From assembly GCF_000518765.1 (NCBI RefSeq), contig NZ_JAEF01000015.1:124001-188000 (forward strand): a stretch of DNA of 64,000 nucleotides. Reading direction: 5' to 3'. The notes beneath the pieces were generated by a model. It saw only the letters and a list, made by a program, of their open reading frames with translations. It did no database searches and was not told where the DNA came from. Positions within the stretch are counted from its first letter, which is position 1, and the number at the start of each line of letters is the position of its first letter. This document shows, one piece after another, positions 17,526 to 26,660 of the stretch. This stretch comes from Ruminococcus flavefaciens ATCC 19208. Lineage in GTDB: Bacteria; Bacillota; Clostridia; Oscillospirales; Ruminococcaceae. A program made the position numbers and the translations under genes.

Positions 17526-18482
17526 GTGAAACCATTTTTACTCAATGCACCTATTAAAGACTATATCTGGGGCGGCACAAAGCTGAGGGATATCTTCGGC
17601 AAGAAAAGCGACCTGGAACGCCTCGCGGAAAGCTGGGAGCTAAGCTGTCACCCTGACGGCGAGTCTGTTGTCAGCGGCGGCGAATTCGACGGCATGAAGC
17701 TTTCCGAGCTTATAAAAAAGCATCCCGAGATACTGGGAAAGAACTGCAAGAAATTCAGCAGCTTCCCCGTACTTGTAAAGCTTATCGACGCTAAAAATGA
17801 CTTATCGGTACAGGTACATCCCTGTGACGAATACGCTCAGAAGTACGAAAACGACAACGGCAAGACCGAAATGTGGTACGTTATCGATGCCGAGCCCGAT
17901 GCAGAGCTTGTTTACGGCTTCAAGGAGAAGACAACAAAGGACGAGTTCCGCAAGGCTATTGAGGACAATACCCTCATGGACAAGGTGAATCGCGTTCCTG
18001 TCAAAAAAGGCGACGTTTTCTTCATTGAGCCGGGCACTCTCCATGCTATCGGCAAGGGCATACTCATTGCCGAGATACAGCAGAGCTCCAATGTTACATA
18101 CCGCGTTTACGACTACGGCAGACTTGGTGCTGACGGCAAACCGAGACAGCTCCACATTGAAAAGGCTCTCGAAGTAACTAACACAGAGCCCCTTGACCCG
18201 CACAAACCTGTCTATGGCATGGAGCTTGACGGCGTAGTTATACAGCTTCTGGCTGAATGTGATTACTTCAACGTCAACAGAGAGAGACTTATCAAGGAGG
18301 CTGAGCTCTTCGCCGACGACAGTTCCTTCTCTCATGTTCTCGTTATCGGCGGCAGCGGCGAGCTGAGCACAGACGACTGCTGCATAAGCCTTGAAATGGG
18401 CACAAGTATTTTTGTTCCCGCAGGCACAGGAAATTACGTTATAAAAGGAAATTGTGATGTCATTATCACCACAATTCCATAA
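17526..18482 (+). CDS. manA: Mannose-6-phosphate isomerase, class I
   Basis: 318 residues from GTG 17526 (GAAAGG nine bases upstream), the length of the short Firmicute ManA. Cupin metal-site motifs are visible: VQVHPCDEYA (zinc His), KTEMWYVI, and FFIEPGTLHAIGKG. It interconverts mannose 6-phosphate and fructose 6-phosphate, bringing mannose from mannan into glycolysis, and it lies directly before a sugar kinase (12-base gap). The GH26 mannanase of this window could supply the substrate. Confidence 0.95.
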   Translation: MKPFLLNAPIKDYIWGGTKLRDIFGKKSDLERLAESWELSCHPDGESVVSGGEFDGMKLSELIKKHPEILGKNCKKFSSFPVLVKLIDAKNDLSVQVHPCDEYAQKYENDNGKTEMWYVIDAEPDAELVYGFKEKTTKDEFRKAIEDNTLMDKVNRVPVKKGDVFFIEPGTLHAIGKGILIAEIQQSSNVTYRVYDYGRLGADGKPRQLHIEKALEVTNTEPLDPHKPVYGMELDGVVIQLLAECDYFNVNRERLIKEAELFADDSSFSHVLVIGGSGELSTDDCCISLEMGTSIFVPAGTGNYVIKGNCDVIITTIP

Positions 18483-18494
18483 GGAGGATATAAA

Positions 18495-19448
18495 ATGAAA
18501 TATTATGTAGGAATTGACCTTGGCGGTACTAATATCGTTGCAGGTGTTGTTGATGAAAACTATAATATCATCGCAAAGGCAAGCACAAAGACAAACTGCC
18601 CACGTCCGGAAAAGGCTATCGCTGACGATATGGCAAAAATGGCTATCGAAGCTGTAAAGAACGCAAAGCTTTCAATGGATCAGATCGAATGGATAGGCGT
18701 TGGTACTCCCGGTATCGCTAACAGCGAAACAGGTATCATCGAGTACTCAAACAATCTCGGCTTCAAGGATACTCCTATGGTCAAGTACATTCAGGAGACT
18801 ATCGACAAGCCTGTATTTATTGAAAATGACGCTAATGCTGCTGCATACGGCGAATTCGTAGCAGGTGCTGCAAAGGGCGCAAAGAACGCTGTATGCATAA
18901 CTCTCGGAACAGGCGTTGGCGGCGGTATCATTATCGACGGCAAGATCTACTCAGGCTCTAACTTTGCAGGTGCTGAGATTGGTCATACTGTTATCGAGGT
19001 CGACGGAGCACAGTGCTCATGCGGCAGAAAGGGCTGCTTTGAGGCTTATTCCTCAGCTACAGGTCTTATCCGCATGACTAAGGAAGCTATCGCTGAACAC
19101 CCTGACTGTATCATGGCTCAGTCAGAAAAGGAAAAGGGCAAGGTAACAGCACGTACTTCATTTGACTGCATGAGAGCAGGCGACAAATACGCTAAGGCTG
19201 TTGTTGACAAGTACATAAAGTATCTCGCAGCAGGTATCACAAATACTATCAATATCTTCCAGCCTGATATTCTCTGCATCGGCGGCGGTGTCTGCAACGA
19301 GGGCGATCCGCTCCTCCTCCCTATGAAGGAGCTTGTTGCTAAGGAAGTATATACACGCAACTCACCTAAGAATACAGAGATCGTTATCGCTAAGCTCGGC
19401 AACGATGCAGGTATCATCGGTGCTGCATTCCTCGGTAAGGCTAAGTAA
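18495..19448 (+). CDS. glk: ROK-family glucokinase
   Basis: 317 residues with the ATP-binding IDLGGTNIVAGVV at the N-terminus, catalytic ENDANAAAYGE, GTGVGGGIIIDG and the ROK zinc motif CSCGRKGCFEAYSSA. It phosphorylates glucose (perhaps also mannose) with ATP. A perfect AAGGAGG ribosome site precedes the ATG. No N-terminal DNA-binding domain is present, so this is an enzyme and not a NagC-type repressor. It forms an operon with manA. Confidence 0.95.
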   Translation: MKYYVGIDLGGTNIVAGVVDENYNIIAKASTKTNCPRPEKAIADDMAKMAIEAVKNAKLSMDQIEWIGVGTPGIANSETGIIEYSNNLGFKDTPMVKYIQETIDKPVFIENDANAAAYGEFVAGAAKGAKNAVCITLGTGVGGGIIIDGKIYSGSNFAGAEIGHTVIEVDGAQCSCGRKGCFEAYSSATGLIRMTKEAIAEHPDCIMAQSEKEKGKVTARTSFDCMRAGDKYAKAVVDKYIKYLAAGITNTINIFQPDILCIGGGVCNEGDPLLLPMKELVAKEVYTRNSPKNTEIVIAKLGNDAGIIGAAFLGKAK

Positions 19449-19710
19449 GCCTTTAGCCATTTGTAGGGGGCGGTGACTCCCTGTAGTACAGGGAGATGTC
19501 AGCAAAGCTGACAGAGGGTCGCGGCTCCTGTTGGGAGTCCTCGATGTCCCGATAATTAGCGGATATTATCCGCACATTAATAAAATGATAAAAGCCGCAG
19601 CATTTACGTGCTGCGGCTTTTATTGTATTCTGAACCTCCCCGTTTTTACCGGTGATTCAGAATACAATAAAAAGGACGCCCTATGGGCGTCCTCGCTAAT
19701 GGCTAAAGGC
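19449..19710. repeat. MITE-like element with 13-bp terminal inverted repeats and internal hairpins
   Basis: GCCTTTAGCCATT (19449-19461) is repeated inverted and perfectly at 19698-19710, bounding a 262-bp noncoding segment directly after the glk stop. Inside are a GTAGGGG..TCCGC motif shared with 14860, 29609 and 37366; a terminator hairpin 19591-19602/19609-19620 for glk; a 14-bp palindromic pair 19621-19634/19656-19669; and a stem 19673-19681/19685-19693 which on the minus strand runs into TTTTTATTG and can end the gene at 19746. Confidence 0.7.
19591..19624 (+). terminator. manA-glk terminator
   Basis: A perfect 12-bp stem AAAGCCGCAGCA / TGCTGCGGCTTT with a 6-base loop, followed by TATTGT. 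It lies inside the MITE-like element, so the element may supply the operon terminator. Confidence 0.75.
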
Positions 19711-19745
19711 TAAAGGCAAACGGCTGATAAACAGCTAATGGCTCA

Positions 19746-20342
19746 TCAGTCCTCTGTCATTCTTGATTTTATATACTCTTCAAGCAGATCAACAGTTCTG
19801 TCGATGCCGAGACGTGAGCTGTTGATGCTGAGGTCATAGAGCCTTGAATCGCCCCAGTGACCGTCGCAGTGATAGTTGTGGTAACGCTTTCTCTTGCGGT
19901 CCTTCTTGTCGATGAAAGCTTTTGCCTTGTCCTCGGAAAGCTCGTAAATGTTCATTACACGCTTGATCTTTTCGTCCATATCACCGAGTATGAACAGTGA
20001 AACGAGGCACTTGAAATCGCGGAGCTTAGTCTCTGAGCAGCGTCCTACAACTACGAAGGACTCGCCGCTTGCAGCCTTTTCTCTGATGAAGTTGAACTGC
20101 ATCTCGGCAATATTGTCCTCAATGGAATTGCTGTAACCGTTTACTCTGCGTGAAAGGAGATGATTTTTGGGCTTTTCGTTGTACTTTTCGATCTCCTCGG
20201 GAGTAAGGCCCGTTTTGTTGGCGATCTCTGTGATGAGATGGCGGTCGTATATCGGGATATTGAAGCGCCTTGCGAGCTGTTCGGCGATATTCTTACCGCC
20301 GCTTCCGAATTCACGACCTACTGAAATGATTACCTGTGACAT
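19746..20342 (-). CDS. Cytidylate kinase-like family protein
   Basis: 198 residues starting MSQVIISVGREFGSGGKNIAEQLA, where GSGGK is a P-loop. RRFNIPIYDRHLI resembles the nucleotide-monophosphate-kinase core of the cytidylate-kinase-2 family. These are distinct from the essential Cmk, and their substrate is unknown. It is encoded 22 bases after an ion permease on the same strand, with AAGGGGGA as ribosome site. The link between the two products is not known. Confidence 0.85.
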   Translation of the reverse strand: MSQVIISVGREFGSGGKNIAEQLARRFNIPIYDRHLITEIANKTGLTPEEIEKYNEKPKNHLLSRRVNGYSNSIEDNIAEMQFNFIREKAASGESFVVVGRCSETKLRDFKCLVSLFILGDMDEKIKRVMNIYELSEDKAKAFIDKKDRKRKRYHNYHCDGHWGDSRLYDLSINSSRLGIDRTVDLLEEYIKSRMTED

Positions 20343-20364
20343 ATATATTCCCCCTTAAATTAAA

Positions 20365-21717
20365 TTATAAATAACGTACAAAGAGATAAACGGTTGAGAT
20401 AGCGAGTACTATAACGGTTGCAGGAGCGATCTTCTTACAGTATCTTCCCCAGCCGATTGGATAACCGTTTTTCTGTGCAACAGAAGTACCCACAACGTTT
20501 GCGGAAGCTCCGATAGGAGTAGCACTTCCGCCGATATCTGTACCGATAGCAAGTGACCATGCAAGAGTTGATATCGGAACGCCCGATGTCTCTGCAAGGC
20601 TCTGGATAATAGGCACCATAGTTGCTGCGAACGGGATATTGTCTACGAAAGCACTTGCGATAGCGGATACCCAGAGGATAATAGCTATCATAAGCTTTAT
20701 ATTGCCGCCGCTGATGTCACCGATGAAGTTTGCTATGAGTTTAAGTATGCCTGTTTCTTCAAGACCGCTTACAACGATAAAGAGTCCGATGAAGAAAATA
20801 AGTGTTTTGTAGTCTACCTTTTTGAGAAGCTCAAGAGCGTGTTTGCCGAAAGCTATGAGAGTGATAGCTGCTATGAAAAGACCGATAGTTGCTACAGTGA
20901 GGTGAGTAGTTGCGTGAGTAACAAGGAGTATAACAGCACAAGCGAAGATGATACTGCTGATGATAAAGTCCTTCTTGTTAGTGATAGCCTCTGAGGGCTT
21001 AGGAAATTTACTCATATCCACAGGATCACTACCATTGCATGCAAGCTCCTTGCGGAATGCAAAGTAGAGGAAAAGTACCGAAACTACCAGACAAATACCT
21101 GCACAGAGGCCTGTATTTGTAAGGAAGTCGAAGAATGAAAAGCCCAGTGAAGTACCAACGATGATATTCGGAGGATCACCGCACATTGTTGCCGAACCGC
21201 CAAGGTTAGCACAGAATATCTCAGAAAGTATCATAGGTACGGGATTGAATTTGAGTAGTGAGGCAAGTTCTATAGTGACAGCTGCAAGGAACATGATAAC
21301 TGTAATACTGTCGATAAACATAGAGAGTACAGCGGACATTACCATAAATGTAATGAATATCGGGATAGTTTTGCATTTTACGAGATAGGCTATCTTCATA
21401 CACAGCCATCTGAAGAAGCCTGCTTTCGCCATGCCTTCTACCATGACCATCATACCTGCAATAAAGATTATAGTCGCCCAGTTTATGCCTTTGCTTTCGC
21501 TTTCAGTGACCTGATACCAGAAGTCCTTTGTAGCGAAATTCTTGAAAGCGAGGGTGTCCATGATAGCTGTGCCGTTGTGCATACATATGCCGAAAACGAC
21601 TACCAGCGTAAGGATGCCGCTGCCGAGGGTTACATAGTGCCTTTCTATCTTGTCGAGAACGATCATAATGAACATTCCTACGAAGATAATAACGGCAAAG
21701 ATCTGTGCTGCTGTCAT
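20365..21717 (-). CDS. Ion-transporter (ArsB/NhaD/SLC13-like) permease
   Basis: 450 residues with about eleven hydrophobic segments. Two re-entrant-loop-like stretches carry the superfamily signatures: GGSATMCGDPPNIIVGTS (~175) and GGSATPIGASANVVGTSVA (~410). DNIPFAATMVPIIQ is also typical. It moves an anion or sodium coupled to a cation gradient. Arsenite, citrate, dicarboxylate or Na+/H+ exchange are all possible and cannot be told apart here. TGGAGG precedes the ATG. The leader (21718-21790) has two hairpins, TTTCCTATT..AATAGGAAA and GCGGA..TCCGC. Confidence 0.85.
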   Translation of the reverse strand: MTAAQIFAVIIFVGMFIMIVLDKIERHYVTLGSGILTLVVVFGICMHNGTAIMDTLAFKNFATKDFWYQVTESESKGINWATIIFIAGMMVMVEGMAKAGFFRWLCMKIAYLVKCKTIPIFITFMVMSAVLSMFIDSITVIMFLAAVTIELASLLKFNPVPMILSEIFCANLGGSATMCGDPPNIIVGTSLGFSFFDFLTNTGLCAGICLVVSVLFLYFAFRKELACNGSDPVDMSKFPKPSEAITNKKDFIISSIIFACAVILLVTHATTHLTVATIGLFIAAITLIAFGKHALELLKKVDYKTLIFFIGLFIVVSGLEETGILKLIANFIGDISGGNIKLMIAIILWVSAIASAFVDNIPFAATMVPIIQSLAETSGVPISTLAWSLAIGTDIGGSATPIGASANVVGTSVAQKNGYPIGWGRYCKKIAPATVIVLAISTVYLFVRYL

Positions 21718-21983
21718 TAAAAAACCTCCATAAGAGCGGAACAGCTCCGCGTAATAAAACCTTTCCTATTTAATAGGAAATATACCATAGCGAATTATAG
21801 CACAAAAGGGGATGTAATTCAAGGCAAATATTGATATTTTTTCTGAAATGCCGAATTTTGGATAAGCTGTACTTTTTTAATTGAAAAGTGCAGATATTTT
21901 TGTTATTGTGCCGTCAAAAATATTCGTGAAAATAAAACATTTCAGCCTTTCGGCGGCAAAAACAAAAAAATTTTTGATGTGTA
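21718..21983. other. Intergenic region between divergent permease and exchanger genes
   Basis: AT-rich. Near the permease are two small hairpins (21747-21782). The remainder has several A/T runs and no gene, repeat or riboswitch pattern that I recognise. Confidence 0.5.
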
Positions 21984-22012
21984 TTGCTTTATTCATAATT
22001 ATGTGATATAAT
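21984..22012 (+). promoter_or_regulatory. Promoter of the Ca2+ exchanger and zinc-ribbon genes
   Basis: TTGCTT (21984-21989), 17-base spacer, perfect TATAAT (22007-22012), with a leader of about 75 bases to the ATG. Confidence 0.65.
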
Positions 22013-22096
22013 AAGATATACAGATTAAGGAGTTAAAGAACTTATAAAGAGTTCTTGTGAACTTGAATTTATAAACTGCTGTAAGGAGATCTTTTA

Positions 22097-23035
22097 ATGC
22101 TTAAATATATTTTGCTCATAGTCGGATTCATACTTCTTATTAAAGGAGCGGATTTTTTTGTTGACGGAAGCTCGGCGGTGGCTAAGCGCCTGAAAGTACC
22201 TGCTCTGATAATCGGAATGACTATAGTTGCAATGGGAACAAGTCTGCCCGAAACATCGGTGAGCGTAAGTGCTTCCGTGCTGGGAAAGAATGATCTTGCC
22301 ATAAGCAACGCCGTGGGGTCGAATATATTTAACCTTATGGTCGTCTGCGGAGTCTGTGCGGTGCTTTGTCCTATGGCTATAGGCAGGGAGACCCTGAAAA
22401 AAGACCTGCCTTTCTCTATAATAGTAGCAGGTGTGCTTCTTGCTCTCGGAACAATAACAGGAACTGTAATGCGCTGGGGAGGAATTATACTTCTTGCGCT
22501 TTTTGCGATCTTCCTCTATATGATGATAAGCTCAGCTAAAAAAGCAAGAGATGCAGGAGAGCTTACAGAAGAGGACGAATACAAGATAATGCCTGTGTGG
22601 AAATGCCTTGTCTGTATAGTGGGCGGAGCTGCTGCCATAGCAGTCGGCGGAAAAATGGTCGTTGACGGTGCTTCTGATATAGCACGTGCTTTCGGAATGT
22701 CGGACAACCTTATAGGTATGACCATAGTTGCTCTCGGAACAAGCCTTCCCGAGCTTGTAACATCTATCGTAGCCGCAAGAAAAGGCGAGGTGGATATGGC
22801 TCTGGGAAATGTAGTAGGCTCAAATATATTCAATATCCTGTTCGTACTCGGTATAGCTTCGACTATATCGCCTATAGCCTTCACTATGCAGAACACTATA
22901 GATACCGCTGTTCTTATAGCTATGAGCCTGCTGGTGCTTATACTGTGTCTGCCGAAGAAAAAGCTGCTCAGGTGGCACGGCGCACTGATGCTTGCGGTAT
23001 ATGCAGGATACACAACTTATATATTTATGAGGTAA
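22097..23035 (+). CDS. Na+/Ca2+ exchanger of the CaCA family
   Basis: 312 residues with ten predicted membrane helices and the two inverted alpha-repeats of the family: GMTIVAMGTSLPETSVSVSAS with GSNIFNL (~40-75) and GMTIVALGTSLPELVTSIVAA with GSNIFNILFVLG (~210-255). The conserved Glu/Asn residues bind Ca2+. It resembles YrbG and would export Ca2+ against Na+ or H+. AAGGAGATC is the ribosome site. Three small zinc-ribbon membrane genes follow closely on the same strand. Confidence 0.93.
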   Translation: MLKYILLIVGFILLIKGADFFVDGSSAVAKRLKVPALIIGMTIVAMGTSLPETSVSVSASVLGKNDLAISNAVGSNIFNLMVVCGVCAVLCPMAIGRETLKKDLPFSIIVAGVLLALGTITGTVMRWGGIILLALFAIFLYMMISSAKKARDAGELTEEDEYKIMPVWKCLVCIVGGAAAIAVGGKMVVDGASDIARAFGMSDNLIGMTIVALGTSLPELVTSIVAARKGEVDMALGNVVGSNIFNILFVLGIASTISPIAFTMQNTIDTAVLIAMSLLVLILCLPKKKLLRWHGALMLAVYAGYTTYIFMR

Positions 23036-23049
23036 AGGGGAGATCATCG

Positions 23050-23409
23050 GTGTATTGCCAGAAATGCGGTTCGATGTACGATGACGTACAGCCATGCTGT
23101 CCTTACTGTAAAACACCGAGAGCAGGCGTAAATAATTCACAGTTTCACGGCTTGGTGCCGCCTGTTGACCAGCGAAGCGGTATGCCGTGCTATGAGCCAA
23201 ATGATACACCTGCCGAAACAGGTATAATAATACTCTCTCTGCTTGTCCCTCTTGTTGGGATAATATTTGGCTGCATCTGCCTGAAAAACGGCGAAAAAAG
23301 AGCAGGAAATGCCTATCTGCTTGCTGCTGCGGCAAGATACGTTATTTTGCTGCTTCTGGTTCTTTCCATTGTTTTTCATTTCTTTTCTTTTTTCGCATTA
23401 TTGATTTAA
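23050..23409 (+). CDS. Zinc-ribbon protein with two membrane helices (1 of 3)
   Basis: 119 residues from GTG 23050 (AGGGGAG upstream, 14 bases after the exchanger stop). The N-terminal zinc ribbon has Cys pairs YCQKCG and CCPYC. A Pro/Gly-rich linker and two C-terminal hydrophobic helices follow (IIILSLLVPLVGIIFGCICL and AARYVILLLLVLSIVFHFFSF). It is like DUF4190-type small proteins whose ribbon faces the cytosol. Function is unknown, and the arrangement in threes points to a shared role. Confidence 0.75.
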   Translation: MYCQKCGSMYDDVQPCCPYCKTPRAGVNNSQFHGLVPPVDQRSGMPCYEPNDTPAETGIIILSLLVPLVGIIFGCICLKNGEKRAGNAYLLAAAARYVILLLLVLSIVFHFFSFFALLI

Positions 23410-23430
23410 GATACTAAGGAGGTAAATGGT

Positions 23431-23796
23431 ATGATCTGTCCACATTGCGGAGCTTCAATATCTGAGTTTAAAGTACAGTGCCCGTATTGTGATTCGTTTG
23501 TTGAACATAATTTTGAAAATGATCCTGAAAAGATAATTTATAAGTCGCGTGATGAAGCAAATTTTGAGCCGCGTAATTCTTTTGCAAGTAATTTCAAGCC
23601 TGAAGATGATAAAATAAGACTTGTATTGCTTTTGGTTTCGTTTATTCCGATATTCGGTGTAATAATTGGTGCGATATTGATTACAGCCGGAATGAAGAAA
23701 AGCGGAACGGTTTATTTATTAATAGGGTGTTCCTTCTTTTTATTACCGATTCTCTTTTCAATACTGGCTGTGTTTTATTCACTGTTATTTGGCTGA
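23431..23796 (+). CDS. Zinc-ribbon protein with two membrane helices (2 of 3)
   Basis: 121 residues, AAGGAGGTAAATGGT before the ATG. Zinc ribbon ICPHCGASISEFKVQCPYCDS, an acidic linker (~30-65), then two helices (LVLLLVSFIPIFGVIIGAIL; LLIGCSFFLLPILFSILAVFY). It shares the CPxCGASIS...CPYCDS start with the next gene, so the two are paralogues. Codon use is more A/T-rich than in the exchanger. Confidence 0.75.
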   Translation: MICPHCGASISEFKVQCPYCDSFVEHNFENDPEKIIYKSRDEANFEPRNSFASNFKPEDDKIRLVLLLVSFIPIFGVIIGAILITAGMKKSGTVYLLIGCSFFLLPILFSILAVFYSLLFG

Positions 23797-23849
23797 TAAA
23801 ATAACTTTTGCGTTTTTTGTATGATATATAAATGAGGTATCAGTTTTAT

Positions 23850-24206
23850 ATGAGATGTCCAAATTGTGGAGCTTCGATCTCCGATGCAGAAGAGAAATGT
23901 CCGTATTGTGATTCTTATCTTGATACAAAAAAGACAACCGTAAATATAGAGGATATGCAGGATAAATTGAGAAATATTGGTTTCCCTATAAAAAATGATC
24001 CTAACGACAAGCCGAATATCCTTATGGTGCTGATATCGCTGTTCATGCCGATAGGTGTAATGATGTTCATTATAAATATTTTGTCAGGACGTCCCAAAAG
24101 CGCAATAGCGTGCTTTATGGCTGTTTTTTCCGGAACGTTTATCATAGTATTCTGTATGATAGTTTTCAATTTCTTCAGTATGTCACGTTCCATGCCGTAT
24201 TTTTGA
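23850..24206 (+). CDS. Zinc-ribbon protein with two membrane helices (3 of 3)
   Basis: 118 residues from ATG 23850, chosen because GAGG lies about 10 bases upstream. An ATG at 23832 has no ribosome site. Ribbon MRCPNCGASISDAEEKCPYCDSY, linker, then two helices (ILMVLISLFMPIGVMMFIINIL; FMAVFSGTFIIVFCMIVFNFF). It is a paralogue of the preceding gene and ends before a strong bidirectional terminator. Confidence 0.7.
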   Translation: MRCPNCGASISDAEEKCPYCDSYLDTKKTTVNIEDMQDKLRNIGFPIKNDPNDKPNILMVLISLFMPIGVMMFIINILSGRPKSAIACFMAVFSGTFIIVFCMIVFNFFSMSRSMPYF

Positions 24207-24208
24207 AT

Positions 24209-24244
24209 AAAAAACTCCCACGGTTAACCGTGGGAGTTTTTTTA
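24209..24244. terminator. Bidirectional terminator
   Basis: A perfect palindrome AAAACTCCCACGGTT/AACCGTGGGAGTTTT centred at 24225-24226, with A and T runs on both sides. It serves the zinc-ribbon genes and the convergent beta-propeller gene. Confidence 0.93.
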
Positions 24245-26641
24245 TCAGAATACCAGTTCATCAGTAACTTCAAGTGTGTCAATAGATGCTGCGACGAATT
24301 TGCTGCCGGATAGAGCATATACATAGTCGCCTATATATATCGCTCTTTCAAAGCCCGGTCGATTAGTGCGGGCAAGATCGTTCTCGTCGTTCAATTTCTC
24401 TGAGATAGTGCCTTTTTCAACGAATTTACCGTCCTCAAAGCTGAAGAAAACATACTGAGATGTTGTTGAAGCTCTCCAGCCTTTTTCATTGCTGTAGTGT
24501 TCTAATGATATTGATATCGGTACACCTATAAGGTTTTTCTCGGGAGCTATAAGCAGAGCCTTTCTCTCCCAAACTGCCGTTGATTCATACCACGTTGCCG
24601 TTGTGCCTGTATCATCGCCGTAGTCGTAGTCTTGGAAGTCCTCATTGTTCCATGTGAATACGTCGGCAGACTTTAAGTTGTTAGGGTCGGAGTTATCGAA
24701 CATAGTCAGTCTCAGGCCTGATATTCTGCCGTCGTCGTCAGCGTCCTGACCGAAGCCGAGAAGAAGTCCTTCGCCCCAGCTCTGCATATATGTGCTGAAG
24801 CCGTTTATCTTGAATTCGTCAAGTACAACGGGCTCGGCAGGGTTACTGAGGTCAACAGCGTATAACGGGTCAGTCTGACGGAATGTTACAACATAAGCCA
24901 TATCGCCGCTGAAGCTTGCAGATTTGAGCTGCTCGCCCACACCGAGGTCACCAACTTCGCCGACTAAGTTCATATCCATATCAAGGACATAGACATGAGT
25001 ATCTGTTTTGACATTCTCATATGTGTAGTAGCCGTCCTCATCATCGCCTGTGAGAGTGCCCCATATGTCCTCAATGAAAGTCTTATCATCATCAGTGTAT
25101 TTATAGAACGTTCTTTTCTGCTCGTTATAGGTAGCAGCTACGCGGAAGTAGCCGTTATACTCGCTCATTGAGAACTGATCCTTTACATAGCCCTTGATAA
25201 TGCCGCCTGCTTCGGGAACGATAGCACCGCCTGCGATAGATATACGTGTGATATCGGAGGTATTGTAAACACCGTTCTCGTCGTCATAGCGTGTAGTAGC
25301 TGTGTAGAGATTATTTGCGGAGCAGTAAACGCTTCCCGAATAACCTGCGAGAGTCTTTATATCATTAGCCTTCGGCTCGCCTGACTTGTTAAGGTCAACA
25401 CTTCCTATAACGCTGTAGCTGAGGGAGTATGAGCTGCCGAAGCCGCACTCGGGGAGGAGTATATCCTCAGCTGCGATAACGTCATAGTTCTTTTTGAAGC
25501 CATAGCGTGGTATATAATGTATCGTATCCTCACAGTCCTCGACTGTATCGAATGAGCAGGTCGAGTAATCTGAGATAAGGAGCATATAGCCCTCGGGAGA
25601 TATTCTTACGTCATTGCAATAGCCGTCCTGCTTGTAAACATCTATAAGCTCAGGCTCGTCACCTGTGGTGAAGAAAGCTGCAAATGTATAGACGTATGAC
25701 GAATTAACTGAACTGTCATAGGTAGTATCTGTACCTATAACAACTATCATATCGTTATAGACGTACATATCGTTGATATTTGTATAATGCTCGTCGTCTA
25801 TACCAATAGCCTCGTTGATATTTATAGAAAAGCTGTGGGTGAACTTTCCGTTTTTTGCGTTTGCAACGAAGAGCGTATTACGATACATATCATAATTACC
25901 GGAAACATAATAGATATGTTTTCCGTCAGTCTTTACGATATCAGCTTCGAGAACGTCCTGTTCCTGATTATAGGTATCGGAATGCTCGGGATCGGTTTCC
26001 TCGGGCTCGGAAGTTTCTGTAGCAGGCTCAGTTTCTGGGGTTTCTACAGCAGTAGCAGGCTTTGTCTCAGCCTCGGTGGGCAGTTCAAATGTTGTGGTAT
26101 CAGGTCCGCCTGATGTTTTAGGTGAAGTGCTTGCACCGAAATCTTCATCGCTGCCGTAAACAGGGACTTCGGCACCTGTTGCTCCGATATCTGCATCATC
26201 AAATACAGCTTCCTCGACCATTTCATCTGCAATGGCATTTTTATATTTGTTTCTTCTGTTCTCTCTTTCAGCCTTTGAGTAGGACTTCTTGAACATGGTA
26301 TATACCTGTTCATAGTCGGAAGCACCGCTCATATAGCTTCCCTGCTTCTTTATTTCCTGATCTGTGGTGCTGTTGATATCATGTGCCGTAGCAGGCTCGG
26401 TAACAGTGACTTCCTTGTCATCATATTTATTTGTATTTCTGTTGTTCAGTGAATATGCAGCCGTACCGCCGATAATGGTACAAGCAGCCGCAGCAGCGGT
26501 TATGCGCCCTGCAAGCTTTATGCCGCTTCTCTTTTTCTTTGGTGCTTGTTCGTCAAGCATCTTCTTTATATTTTCAGGTTTGAGAGAGTCCGGAACAGGC
26601 TCTTTGTTCATCATCTCTCTGAGCTTTTCGTCATTGTTCAT
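24245..26641 (-). CDS. Membrane-anchored beta-propeller protein, probable anti-sigma partner
   Basis: 798 residues. The N-terminal ~40 are cytosolic and charged (NNDEKLREMMNKEPVPDS). One membrane helix follows (~43-66, GRITAAAAACTIIGGTAAYSL), then a low-complexity Thr/Glu/Pro linker (~180-225), then a secreted beta-propeller of the PF09826 type (~228-798; repeated DGKHIYYVSG, VYNDMIVVIGT, SFSGDMAYVVTFRQTDPLYAVDLS, GEGLLLGFGQDADDDGR). It starts 19 bases after an ECF sigma gene. The short cytosolic head is where such proteins hold the sigma factor, so a transmembrane anti-sigma sensor is likely. No zinc-finger anti-sigma motif is seen. Confidence 0.8.
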   Translation of the reverse strand: MNNDEKLREMMNKEPVPDSLKPENIKKMLDEQAPKKKRSGIKLAGRITAAAAACTIIGGTAAYSLNNRNTNKYDDKEVTVTEPATAHDINSTTDQEIKKQGSYMSGASDYEQVYTMFKKSYSKAERENRRNKYKNAIADEMVEEAVFDDADIGATGAEVPVYGSDEDFGASTSPKTSGGPDTTTFELPTEAETKPATAVETPETEPATETSEPEETDPEHSDTYNQEQDVLEADIVKTDGKHIYYVSGNYDMYRNTLFVANAKNGKFTHSFSININEAIGIDDEHYTNINDMYVYNDMIVVIGTDTTYDSSVNSSYVYTFAAFFTTGDEPELIDVYKQDGYCNDVRISPEGYMLLISDYSTCSFDTVEDCEDTIHYIPRYGFKKNYDVIAAEDILLPECGFGSSYSLSYSVIGSVDLNKSGEPKANDIKTLAGYSGSVYCSANNLYTATTRYDDENGVYNTSDITRISIAGGAIVPEAGGIIKGYVKDQFSMSEYNGYFRVAATYNEQKRTFYKYTDDDKTFIEDIWGTLTGDDEDGYYTYENVKTDTHVYVLDMDMNLVGEVGDLGVGEQLKSASFSGDMAYVVTFRQTDPLYAVDLSNPAEPVVLDEFKINGFSTYMQSWGEGLLLGFGQDADDDGRISGLRLTMFDNSDPNNLKSADVFTWNNEDFQDYDYGDDTGTTATWYESTAVWERKALLIAPEKNLIGVPISISLEHYSNEKGWRASTTSQYVFFSFEDGKFVEKGTISEKLNDENDLARTNRPGFERAIYIGDYVYALSGSKFVAASIDTLEVTDELVF

Positions 26642-26660
26642 ATGTATTCTCCTTTCGGAC

